From assembly GCA_963711255.1 (NCBI GenBank), contig CAVQDO010000011.1:147196-211195 (forward strand): a DNA stretch of 64,000 bases, given 5' to 3'. The notes beneath the pieces are model-generated. The model ran no database searches, was not told the origin of the DNA, and worked only from the letters and a program-made list of their open reading frames with translations. Source of the stretch: GCA-2746365 sp963711255 (lineage in GTDB: Bacteria; Pseudomonadota; Gammaproteobacteria; SZUA-229). This document shows, in pieces, positions 56,269-64,000 of the stretch (positions within the stretch are counted from its first letter, which is position 1; each line of letters starts with the position of its first letter). The translations under genes and the position numbers were made by a program.

Positions 56269-57368
56269 GTGAGTCCAGCCAGGCAGACTGGCGTCGAGCC
56301 AGCATAAAGCTCAACCAGAACGCACTAGCGAGTAACCTTGAAAGGGTTCGCGCGTTTGCGCCGGACTGCCAGGTCATGGCAGTAATAAAAGCCAATGCAT
56401 ACGGACATGGTATGTTAACCGCCGCTGAACAGCTTGATGATGCTGATATTTTTGCCGTGGCCATGCCCGGCGAGGCCTATGCCCTGAGGGCGGCGGGTTG
56501 TACAAAACCTGTCGTTGTGTTGCATGGTTTTAGTAATCTTGATGAGCTCGAACAGTTTTCCCGAGAGAATATTTCAACGGTAATTCATCAGCAGGCGCAA
56601 CTGGAATTGTTGCTGCAACATGCATTGTTAACGCCGGTTAATGTCTGGATAAAAGTGGATACCGGAATGAACCGTTTAGGTATACCGGCTGAGGAACTGG
56701 ATGTTTACTTTGCTCAGCTGAGTAACTGCTCTAATGTTGACAGAATTTCTGTGATGAGTCATTTTTCGAATGCAGATCTTATTGGTAACATTATGAATAA
56801 CAATCAGTTATCAAGATTTCTTAAAGTAATAAATAACATAGAAATTGATCGCAGTATGGCTAATTCAGCAGCGATTATGCGTATGCCAGAAAGTCATTTT
56901 GACATTGTGCGGCCGGGAATTATGCTCTACGGCTCGTCACCGTTTGCGGATATTTCTGCGACCGATTTAGGTCTGCAGGCAGCGATGCAATTTGAAGCAC
57001 CTTTAATTGATATTAAAACAGTTAATGCCGGTGATTCTATTGGCTATGGTGCCACCTATACCGCTAAAGAAAATTTAACCGTTGGAATTGTTGCCGCCGG
57101 TTATGGTGATGGTTACCCGCGCCATGCAAGGAATGGTACGCCTGTATGGCTCAATCAGTACAGCTGTGAGTTACTTGGCCGGGTATCCATGGATAGCCTG
57201 TGTATTAATTTAACGGCTTTACTGGAATCGGGCTTGCAGGCTGAAATTGGTGATCGGGCTGTGCTCTGGGGCAGTGAGCTGAGTGTCGATGAAGTCGCCC
57301 ATCACTGCGATAGCATCGGTTACGAATTGTTATGCAATGCAGGCGCAGCTTTTTTTAGTTACAGCTGA
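56265..57368 (+). CDS. alr: Alanine racemase
   Basis: The 367-residue PLP enzyme has the lysine motif AVIKANAYGHG (Lys42), the DTGMNRLG segment and the catalytic Tyr in SIGYGATYTA, with the C-terminal beta domain (VSMDSLCINL). It supplies D-alanine for peptidoglycan. The 4-base overlap with dnaB suggests coupling. Confidence 0.95.
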   Translation: MSESSQADWRRASIKLNQNALASNLERVRAFAPDCQVMAVIKANAYGHGMLTAAEQLDDADIFAVAMPGEAYALRAAGCTKPVVVLHGFSNLDELEQFSRENISTVIHQQAQLELLLQHALLTPVNVWIKVDTGMNRLGIPAEELDVYFAQLSNCSNVDRISVMSHFSNADLIGNIMNNNQLSRFLKVINNIEIDRSMANSAAIMRMPESHFDIVRPGIMLYGSSPFADISATDLGLQAAMQFEAPLIDIKTVNAGDSIGYGATYTAKENLTVGIVAAGYGDGYPRHARNGTPVWLNQYSCELLGRVSMDSLCINLTALLESGLQAEIGDRAVLWGSELSVDEVAHHCDSIGYELLCNAGAAFFSYS

Positions 57369-57511
57369 GGCTTCAGCGAGATTTTCCCTGAAAACTAGTC
57401 TATTCTTTGTTGAATATCTGGTGATATTCTTCCGGACATTAAGCAGAACATTTGCAGTAAAAATAAAAATAGTAAAGACAGCAAGATAAGGGGAGTTGTC
57501 GGGGCATTATC

Positions 57512-58633
57512 ATGATAAAAAATAAAACTTTCGCAAATAAACTTTCATTGACTGGTTTCACCGCCTTAACGGTAGCGCTAAGCCTGTCATTAACCGCTTG
57601 CGGTTCAGGAAAGACAAGCATGTTCAGAGGCGGTGAAAGTAATACCGCGGTATACAGTGAAGCTGGCCCAACAAGCCTGGATACACTGGAATGGAAATAT
57701 TCTGCACCTGATAAAACCTATTCTTCACCTGTTGTTGTTGATGGCACCATTTACCTGGGTAGCAATGACAAACACCTGTATGCCGTTGACCAGAAAACCG
57801 GACAGAAGAAATGGAGCTTTAAGACGGGTGGAAATATCGAAGCGACACCGGCTGTTTCAGATGGGATTGTCTACATAGGCAGCTGGGATAAAAACTTATA
57901 TGCGATAACCGAAGCTACCCGGGCTGTAGTCTGGAAACAGAAAACACAGGGTCCCATATCCTCATCGCCGCTGGTTTCCAATGGAATAATCTATTTTGCC
58001 AGTGAGGATGGAAATCTATATGCGGCTGACGCCAAGACCGGTTTCAGAAAGTGGAGTTTTGATGCTGGTGCGCCGATTTACAGTTCACCGGCCATTTTTG
58101 GTAACTATGTATTTTTCGGTTCATTAAAAGGGGAGATGTTTGCTGTCAATAAAAATACCGGGCAGGAATACTGGCGTTTTAAAGCAAACGGAAAAATACA
58201 TTCTTCACCAGCGGTAGATTCTAATAATGTTTACTTTGGCAGCGATGACAAATATGTTTACGCGGTCAATATACACACCGGCCAGCTGGCCTGGAATAAG
58301 AAAACTGCCGGCCCTGTTTTATCCTCACCGGCAATTTATAACGATCGTGTGTATATCGGCAGTAAAGACGGCTACATCTATGCCTACGATGCTGACGATG
58401 GAACCCGTGAGTGGGAATACAGGACTGAAGGTTCAGTATTTGCGCCAATCGTAATAGCATCACACACGGTTTATGTCGGTAGTACTGATGGTAATTTATA
58501 CGCGCTGGATGCGAGCGAAGGCAGGTTGCGCTGGAAGTATCGTGTTGATGGAAACATTTATTCTGCTGCAGCAATCAATAATGATCATGTTTACTTTAAC
58601 AGTGTAAATGGCTCTCTATTTGCCGTTAAGTAA
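57512..58633 (+). CDS. PQQ-repeat beta-propeller lipoprotein (BamB-like)
   Basis: The 373-residue protein has a lipoprotein signal ending LTAC (Cys30) and seven or eight repeats of the form W-x-F/Y...G-x-I-Y-x-G-S-x-D-x-x-L-Y-A-(V/L)-D with YAVDQKTG and similar turns, an eight-bladed propeller as in BamB. In E. coli BamB belongs to the BAM complex; here the gene is not by der (engA), so it may be a paralogue with another role. It is followed by a strong terminator. Confidence 0.82.
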   Translation: MIKNKTFANKLSLTGFTALTVALSLSLTACGSGKTSMFRGGESNTAVYSEAGPTSLDTLEWKYSAPDKTYSSPVVVDGTIYLGSNDKHLYAVDQKTGQKKWSFKTGGNIEATPAVSDGIVYIGSWDKNLYAITEATRAVVWKQKTQGPISSSPLVSNGIIYFASEDGNLYAADAKTGFRKWSFDAGAPIYSSPAIFGNYVFFGSLKGEMFAVNKNTGQEYWRFKANGKIHSSPAVDSNNVYFGSDDKYVYAVNIHTGQLAWNKKTAGPVLSSPAIYNDRVYIGSKDGYIYAYDADDGTREWEYRTEGSVFAPIVIASHTVYVGSTDGNLYALDASEGRLRWKYRVDGNIYSAAAINNDHVYFNSVNGSLFAVK

Positions 58634-58656
58634 AATAAACTATCACTCATACTAAA

Positions 58657-58697
58657 TAAAAAAAGCCATGCTGGAAACCTCCAGCATGGCTTTTTTT
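58657..58697. terminator. Bidirectional intrinsic terminator
   Basis: A-run, then AGCCATGCTGG, a short loop, CCAGCATGGCT and a T-run. It lies between the convergent propeller and nuclease genes and serves both strands. Confidence 0.9.
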
Positions 58698-58730
58698 ATT
58701 GATCACTTGTTATTATTTACGAAATATTTT

Positions 58731-61712
58731 TTACTCAGTCCATTCTGCTTTTCTGCATAAACCGGAAAAATTGCAGTAGCAGCAAACTGTATCATCTCCC
58801 CATGCATGAAGCGGCTGCTGATTCTTTATTTGTTTGAAAACCTCACTTAAACGCTGTTTGTTGTTACTACGGTTAAGCTGTAAATTTTCTTCGGCAAGAG
58901 TCGAGCGGGTTTCTACTTTCTGATTCGAGGAGTCAACCGACAAATAACTGACTTCACTGGCTTCATTATCCAGCAGGGCATAAACCGAAAGCTGAACATT
59001 CTCACCATTATCGATATCTTCCTGGCTGGCAGTTCTTCCAGTTTTGTAATCGATGATAGCGTGAGAACCATCCTGCCGGTTTTTGTCAATACGATCCAGC
59101 CGGCCATAAATTTTTAAACTGCTGTTCTGATAATCATCCTGAGCATTATTCTGCTCATCATTCAGTGAGACTTCAAGATTCTCTTCACAGAGGAACGTCT
59201 GCCAGTCTGCCTGTTGCATGATTTGCCAGTTTATATAGGAAGGTATATGTTTTTTCCAGCGGTATAACCAGCTTCTATGCAATACATTATTTTCCAGATC
59301 AGTAATGAATATTTTTTCTGATATATCGGTGAGGTATTGCTCGGCCTGCTTACGGTTGTCACTGGTTATGCTCTGTTGAAACGCCTTGCCATGTTTCTTA
59401 TGTCCGTCATGGAAAACCTGCAGGATCAAATGAATGCGTTCGCCATAACCGGCTTTTTTTAATTCGTCACTTAACTCTTCTAATGGTTTTAGCTGCAGGC
59501 CATCCGCACTGAAGTACTGGTAGGGGCAGTTGATTAATCGCTGGTATGAACTGGCTGAAACTCTTTCAGGTATCAGATCATGCGGTATTGCCGGTGCGGG
59601 AACAGCGGCTTCATCAGGCAGTGCTCTCTCATCACAGTTAAAGACTTCACTTTGTGATTGAACCAACTGCTGCAGTTGTTTATTTAGTGGCAACTTCTGG
59701 TAGCATAAATGGTAAAAGTTGATGAGTAATTCCAGCCAGGGAGAAACCGGTTTTTGCTCGCCTTTTTCCTGGTTACAGGCTGTAATTAGAACCTCTGGTG
59801 CAGACATTAAAGCGCGATTGAATAGTTCGTGGCGTAGCAGCCGTTGCTGTTCCCATGTTGGCAGTCCCAGTGAGGCACGCACCGCCTGGTTAAACAGGGG
59901 AGAGTTGCTGGCACTGCCGGGGAAATGCTGCGATTCTGCAGCAGCTATAATGATACAGTCAAAGTATTGCTGGCAAGATTGCTCAAGGGTGATTAACTGC
60001 ACCTGGCGGTTACTTGTTAACGGTGTGAAATGCTGAGACTCAAGTGCCATTCCCAGCCAGGTTCGACAATCAGTCCAGCTTAATTCGGGATCAGAAAATT
60101 GGAAGCTCTGTTTTAATGTTTCAAGGGTATTTACTATCACCAGGCCGGCTTCGTCGTCCTGGTATTTTTGCATTACCCCCAGTTGTTGCAGGTTGTCGAG
60201 CACGGCGTCAATAAAATCTGACAGGCGTACCTTTTTATCTGACTGATACAGTGCTAATAAAGGCTGCGCTGTCTGGTTGATATAATCCAGTGTTTCAATG
60301 AGCTCATCATAAGCGGTAACTGGCCAGTGAGTTAAGCGCTTTAAGCGCTGTTTTAATTTGTCTTTATACTGCGCAATATTATTACTGACGTTTTCGTGGA
60401 AAATTAAATCGTGCTCAAAGCGATAAATATTTTTCCGGTATTTTTCCCTGGCTTCGGTTAACTGTTCAGGCGTCTGTCCATTGCTGTTAATGATATTGAT
60501 GTAAGGGGACTTCAGGCAATCAAGCAGTGGGTAGGCGCTAAAGTCTTCTTCAATACATTCCAGCCAACGTTCAATAATGCTGGCGGCCTGAGTGGTTGAT
60601 AGTGTCCAGCCGGCTTTATCCAGTAGTGGTATATTGGCCCGCTCCAGTAATGCGCGTAAGCGGCGCGACAGTTTACGATCTTCACTGATTACCGCGATAC
60701 TGTTTTTGCCGTCAAGTATATTTAGCCGGATATGATAATCAATGGCGCGTACCTGTTCTTCTTCGTTACTGGCCAGATAGGTGCTAAATGCTATATCGCG
60801 GCGGGATTCAGCAGAGTACTCTTCTACAAATAAATCTGCACGTTGCCTGATTGAAGTCGAGTCCTGGCGAAAGGCCTCACTGATGAAACTGCTGTAGGTA
60901 TCATTAGTCGAGGTTTCTGTACTGGTTGATAAAGAGCTGGTCGATAAAGTACTAGCCGATAAAGTACTGGCAAGTTCTATTAGCTCACACTGACCCGTCT
61001 GAATTAAGCCATGAATAAACGCCTGTTCTGATTTGGTGTATTGTGAAATGCCGGTGCAGATAAAATGATTGTGCTCGTTAATATGTTCTGCTGCGTTTAT
61101 CAGCCGGCTTAGATAATCACCGGTTTCATCATATAAGCTGCTTGCATCCAGCTGCTGTTGCCAGGCATGCCATAAGGTATAGACCAGTTTGCTTTCATAA
61201 AGCAGGTGCTGAAACTCGTCTTCTGCACCATAGGCCTGCATAAGCTGTTGCTGTAAATCTTCGGCAGTGCCGAGCAGAGAAGCCTGGTTAAGGTTAAGTT
61301 CATCAAACAGCTTTAGTAATGTTTGCGTGATCTGCCACTGGTTCTCTTCTTTAAACAGGTCGGGATGCTGCTGCAATGCTTCAACAAAAAGAAGCTGGCG
61401 GGCATGCTCGCCAATGAGCTGGTATTCGGGGTGATGGTTGTGGCTAAACTGTTTGCACCAGGTTCTTAATGTGCCTGACCAGGGCGGGATAATAACGCTA
61501 TTGTCTGTATCCAGTGAATGGCACAGTGTCTCATTAAACTGCTGAGCCACCTGGGCATGAGGTAGTAATATGAACAGATTTGAGAAATCAGGAGCATGAA
61601 TAGCGGTATTCGGCTCGGTCGATTGCTGCCCGTACTTTTTGAAAATGAAATCGACCGTGTATTGAAGTATGTTCTGTCCGGCAGGAATTTCAATTACATT
61701 TGCCCGGCTCAC
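58731..61712 (-). CDS. AddB-like PD-(D/E)XK nuclease / inactive helicase subunit
   Basis: The 993-residue protein resembles the proteobacterial AddB-like group (TIGR03623 probable DNA repair protein). A divergent helicase-like region makes up the first 650 residues. The C-terminal nuclease has GRLDRIDKN and IIDYKTGR, the DYK catalytic core. Four Cys (one in INCPYQYF, three in CCYCNFSGLCRK) should hold an iron-sulfur cluster. A low-complexity Ser/Thr segment (about residue 250) is noted at 60919-60974. No RecB/UvrD partner is in the window, and no Walker A was recognised. Confidence 0.8.
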   Translation of the reverse strand: MSRANVIEIPAGQNILQYTVDFIFKKYGQQSTEPNTAIHAPDFSNLFILLPHAQVAQQFNETLCHSLDTDNSVIIPPWSGTLRTWCKQFSHNHHPEYQLIGEHARQLLFVEALQQHPDLFKEENQWQITQTLLKLFDELNLNQASLLGTAEDLQQQLMQAYGAEDEFQHLLYESKLVYTLWHAWQQQLDASSLYDETGDYLSRLINAAEHINEHNHFICTGISQYTKSEQAFIHGLIQTGQCELIELASTLSASTLSTSSLSTSTETSTNDTYSSFISEAFRQDSTSIRQRADLFVEEYSAESRRDIAFSTYLASNEEEQVRAIDYHIRLNILDGKNSIAVISEDRKLSRRLRALLERANIPLLDKAGWTLSTTQAASIIERWLECIEEDFSAYPLLDCLKSPYINIINSNGQTPEQLTEAREKYRKNIYRFEHDLIFHENVSNNIAQYKDKLKQRLKRLTHWPVTAYDELIETLDYINQTAQPLLALYQSDKKVRLSDFIDAVLDNLQQLGVMQKYQDDEAGLVIVNTLETLKQSFQFSDPELSWTDCRTWLGMALESQHFTPLTSNRQVQLITLEQSCQQYFDCIIIAAAESQHFPGSASNSPLFNQAVRASLGLPTWEQQRLLRHELFNRALMSAPEVLITACNQEKGEQKPVSPWLELLINFYHLCYQKLPLNKQLQQLVQSQSEVFNCDERALPDEAAVPAPAIPHDLIPERVSASSYQRLINCPYQYFSADGLQLKPLEELSDELKKAGYGERIHLILQVFHDGHKKHGKAFQQSITSDNRKQAEQYLTDISEKIFITDLENNVLHRSWLYRWKKHIPSYINWQIMQQADWQTFLCEENLEVSLNDEQNNAQDDYQNSSLKIYGRLDRIDKNRQDGSHAIIDYKTGRTASQEDIDNGENVQLSVYALLDNEASEVSYLSVDSSNQKVETRSTLAEENLQLNRSNNKQRLSEVFKQIKNQQPLHAWGDDTVCCYCNFSGLCRKAEWTE
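60919..60974 (-). repeat. 15-base tandem repeat inside the nuclease gene
   Basis: Units of 15 bases at 60919-60933, 60934-60948, 60949-60963 and part of a fourth encode STLSA/STSSL-type pentapeptides in frame. The same 15-base period is seen in rlmD (38802-38861), with different sequence. Confidence 0.7.
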
Positions 61713-61831
61713 TTTATTTGGCTCACTTTGTCAGGTTCACAGCGCAGGTTTTCCTTTGTTATGTCTGCCCAGAGGATAATTATCCTGGATAGTATTTTCT
61801 AATATTTTTTATGGCAGTAAAGCTGATTCTA

Positions 61832-62155
61832 CTACCTTTCCAGTAACTTAAGCTTGTCCGGTTTGCCTTCCCATTCGGTGGCATCTGGCGGTGATTCTTT
61901 GCTGACGTTGATTACCGGCCATACCTGGCTTAATTCTTCATTGAGCGCAAGAAAGTTTTCCTGGCCTTCAGGGATGTCATCTTCCGCAAAAATAGCGCCA
62001 ATCGGGCACTCAGGTTCGCATAATGTGCAGTCGATGCATTCTTCCGGATCAATTACCAGGAAATTGGGGCCTTCATGGAAACAGTCTACCGGGCAGACAT
62101 CGACACAGTCTGTGTGCTTGCATTTGATGCAATCTTCAACAACTACATAGGTCAT
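61832..62155 (-). CDS. fdxA: Ferredoxin FdxA (7Fe type)
   Basis: From the ATG at 62153-62155 (MTYVVVEDCIKCKHTDCVDV) the protein has 107 residues with two cluster motifs: CIKCKHTDCVDVCPVDC and CIDCTLCEPECP, typical of [3Fe-4S][4Fe-4S] ferredoxins. An in-frame upstream start at 62197 would add 14 residues not seen in the family. It transfers electrons; the partner is unknown. Confidence 0.93.
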   Translation of the reverse strand: MTYVVVEDCIKCKHTDCVDVCPVDCFHEGPNFLVIDPEECIDCTLCEPECPIGAIFAEDDIPEGQENFLALNEELSQVWPVINVSKESPPDATEWEGKPDKLKLLER

Positions 62156-62276
62156 AAGAAATTGGTCTGATATTGTATTAATTAGGAAATATGGCAAATT
62201 TTACCATAGTCATCAAAACATGCGCGTCAAGATAGTCTAAAATGGGGTTTTATTTAAAACATTTTGGGATTTATTC

Positions 62277-63155
62277 ATGAGTGTAATACGTACTGCTGTG
62301 TTTCCAGTAGCTGGCTTTGGAACACGATTTTTACCGGCAACGAAAGCCATTGCTAAAGAAATGCTGGCCGTGGTTGATAAACCACTGATCCAATATGCAT
62401 CGGAAGAAGCCGTAGCAGCCGGCATGGACACCCTGGTATTTATCGTTGGCCGTACGAAAAATGCCATTATTGACCATTATGATAAAGCTTATGAGCTTGA
62501 GACCGAGTTAAGCATACGAAATAAATCGGCATTGTTAAGCGTGGTTCGCGAAGTCGTGCCGCCACATATTCATTGTGTTTTTATACGCCAGTCGGAAGCG
62601 CTGGGCCTGGGGCATGCGGTGCTTTGTGCTGAGCCCGCTGTGGGCGATGAACCCTTTGCCGTTATTCTTCCTGATGATCTTATTTACAATAAGGGCGGGC
62701 CAAGCTGTATTCAGCAGATGGTTGATGTTTATAACAGCCATGGTGGCAGTGTTATTGGCACGCAAACTGTTCCGGTAACAGAAAGTGAAAAATACGGTAT
62801 GGTGGCAGGTCCGCAGCTGGAAGACCGTCTGTCGCGTGTTGATGAAATAGTAGAAAAACCTGTGCCGGCTGAAGCGCCGTCTGACCAGGCGGTAGTCGGG
62901 CGCTATATTCTGACACCTGAGATAATGAACGTGCTTAAAACCACTGAACGCGGTGCGGGTAATGAGATTCAACTCACCGATGCAATCGCAGCGCTCAGAA
63001 AAACAGAAGAAATCTATGCCTACAGTTTTGAAGGCAAGCGTTATGATTGTGGCAGTAAATTTGGTTACCTGCAGGCTAACGTGGAAATCGCGCTACAGCA
63101 CCCTGAGCTTGCGGACACGTTCAAGCAATACCTGGAAAATTTAGAGATTGAATAA
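62277..63155 (+). CDS. galU: UTP-glucose-1-phosphate uridylyltransferase GalU
   Basis: The 292-residue enzyme has the pyrophosphorylase motif FPVAGFGTRFLPATKAIAKE at the N terminus, VDKPLIQYASEEAVAAG and the metal-site segment VILPDDLI. It makes UDP-glucose for polysaccharide and envelope synthesis. It is divergent from fdxA and is followed by a DUF2970 gene 51 bases later. Confidence 0.96.
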   Translation: MSVIRTAVFPVAGFGTRFLPATKAIAKEMLAVVDKPLIQYASEEAVAAGMDTLVFIVGRTKNAIIDHYDKAYELETELSIRNKSALLSVVREVVPPHIHCVFIRQSEALGLGHAVLCAEPAVGDEPFAVILPDDLIYNKGGPSCIQQMVDVYNSHGGSVIGTQTVPVTESEKYGMVAGPQLEDRLSRVDEIVEKPVPAEAPSDQAVVGRYILTPEIMNVLKTTERGAGNEIQLTDAIAALRKTEEIYAYSFEGKRYDCGSKFGYLQANVEIALQHPELADTFKQYLENLEIE

Positions 63156-63206
63156 CAGCATAGAGCAATTTAATATTGACTGATTCTATTCCTGGTATTA
63201 AAGACA

Positions 63207-63431
63207 ATGACGAACGAAAACGAAAAACCGAAAAAATTATCACTATTCTCACTAATGGGCAGTGTTATCTCTGCCAGTTTTGGGGTGCAAACCAGCAAAA
63301 ACAGGGAGCGTGACTTTGAGCACGGGCAATTTCATCATTTCGTTATCGGTGGTATCGTGTTTGCCATTTTATTCGTATTGCTGCTGGTCGGCCTGGTAAA
63401 GGTGATCATGCATTTTGCCGGTGTTGAGTGA
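63207..63431 (+). CDS. DUF2970 family small membrane protein
   Basis: The 74-residue protein has the DUF2970 motif (LFSLMGSVISASFGVQTSKN, then RDFEHG) and one C-terminal membrane helix (GGIVFAILFVLLLVGLVKVI). The function is unknown. It is downstream of galU, with a terminator after it. Confidence 0.85.
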   Translation: MTNENEKPKKLSLFSLMGSVISASFGVQTSKNRERDFEHGQFHHFVIGGIVFAILFVLLLVGLVKVIMHFAGVE

Positions 63432-63474
63432 GTCAGTTAATTTGCTGATGCAGCCGAAATAATTATTTCCAGGC

Positions 63475-63507
63475 GAAAAAAAAGCAGTACAAATGTACTG
63501 CTTTTTT
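63475..63507. terminator. Bidirectional intrinsic terminator
   Basis: AAAAAAGCAGTAC, AAAT loop, GTACTGCTTTTTT. It lies between the DUF2970 gene and the tRNA-Asn gene on the opposite strand and serves both. Confidence 0.88.
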
Positions 63508-63514
63508 ATGTATA

Positions 63515-63590
63515 TGGCTCCTCGAGCTGGGCTCGAACCAGCGACAAACGGATTAACAGTCCGTTGCTCTACCAACTGAGCTATCGAGGA
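63515..63590 (-). tRNA. tRNA-Asn (anticodon GTT), CCA encoded
   Basis: The minus strand folds as a cloverleaf of 76 bases: acceptor TCCTCGA / TCGAGGA with G discriminator and encoded CCA, D-loop AGCTCAGTTGGTAGAGC, anticodon loop CTGTTAA with GTT, and T-arm GGTTCGAGCC. Confidence 0.97.
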
Positions 63591-63690
63591 ATTGTTCCAG
63601 AACTACCGTTCAAAATGGAAGGCGGTATGCTACCTACTTGTACTGCATCGGTCAACACTAAAAAGCGTTTAACAGGCTAATAAAGTGTGA

Positions 63691-64000
63691 TTATTCGATA
63701 GTTTTTTTAATTCGGCTTAATGCTTTTTCCAGGCTGTCCATATCAGTAGCATATGACAGTCTTAAATGACCGGATAAGCCAAATGCCGAGCCGGGCACCA
63801 GTGCCACTTCGCCTTTTTCAAGAATCAGCTGTGCCAGCTGTACATCGTCTTCAATGCCGTCCATGCGCTCGATGACAGCGTGAAAAGAAGGGAAACTGTA
63901 GAAAGTACCGTCACTGGGCGGGCATTCCACACCATCCATAGCATTTAGCTGCTGGTGGACAAAATCGTGACGCTTTTTGAATACATCACACATGTCCTTG
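63691..64000 (-). CDS. Class I PLP aminotransferase (aspartate type), 3' part
   Basis: The last 102 codons are present and the frame stays open to the window edge. The sequence has the C-terminal domain of AspC/AatA-type aminotransferases: GVECPPSDGTFYSFPSF, EVALVPGSAFGLSGHLRLSY with the substrate carboxylate-binding Arg in HLRLSYA. The PLP-binding half lies outside the window. Substrate could be aspartate or another amino acid. Confidence 0.88.
   Translation of the reverse strand, partial: KDMCDVFKKRHDFVHQQLNAMDGVECPPSDGTFYSFPSFHAVIERMDGIEDDVQLAQLILEKGEVALVPGSAFGLSGHLRLSYATDMDSLEKALSRIKKTIE

Overview
The window looks like part of a gammaproteobacterial chromosome. The evidence is conserved gene order: smc-zipA-ligA, rne divergent from rluC, rpsF-rpsR-DUF2232-rplI-dnaB-alr, and a BarA/GacS-type kinase beside cysM and rlmD. 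SlyX, CysZ and DUF2970 proteins fit the same group. I cannot name the order or genus. Base composition is moderate to AT-leaning between genes. No phage, IS element or CRISPR array was seen.

Layout. Positions 1-4779 (minus strand) carry a magnesium and ion-channel block: the 5' part of mgtE, a CorB/CNNM-type protein, corA and an MscS channel. Positions 5000-7775 hold a small DUF2789 protein, a soluble PDC-sensor protein, the remains of a cation/proton antiporter gene, a PsiE-family protein and a small secreted protein. A second, coiled-coil MscS protein (7895-9646) diverges from an envelope cassette at 9793-13528: LEA2 lipoprotein, outer-membrane barrel candidate, retropepsin-like protease and inactive transglutaminase-7TM protein. 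A GDT1-type Mn/Ca exporter and a CDF metal exporter follow. Positions 15649-19858 (minus) hold a cytoplasmic HtrA-like protease, slyX, cysZ, a sugar kinase and queF. Positions 20134-26532 are smc-zipA-ligA.

Positions 26545-43738 are rich in signalling genes: an HD phosphohydrolase, a CHASE2 adenylate/guanylate cyclase, a TonB receptor / periplasmic binding protein / BarA-like hybrid kinase operon, and a CHASE2 Ser/Thr kinase / PP2C phosphatase / FHA protein operon. pdxJ, cysM and rlmD lie among them. From 44039 on the content is housekeeping: sppA, a HAD phosphatase, rluC, rne, a low-molecular-weight phosphatase, cysS, rpsF-rpsR-DUF2232-rplI-dnaB-alr, a BamB-like lipoprotein, an AddB-like nuclease, fdxA, galU, DUF2970, tRNA-Asn and the 3' part of an aminotransferase gene.

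Five genes (the CDF exporter, sugar kinase, smc, FHA protein and rluC) are broken by a total of six one-base frameshifts, five of them apparent +1 insertions. smc and rluC are conserved housekeeping genes and all flanking sequence is well kept, so assembly or read errors are the likeliest cause; this cannot be decided from sequence alone. The antiporter remnant is different: it has lost whole segments and is true decay. The most interesting groupings are the TonB/PBP/BarA operon, the two CHASE2 sensors with different outputs, and the envelope protease cassette without its usual ATP-grasp ligase.
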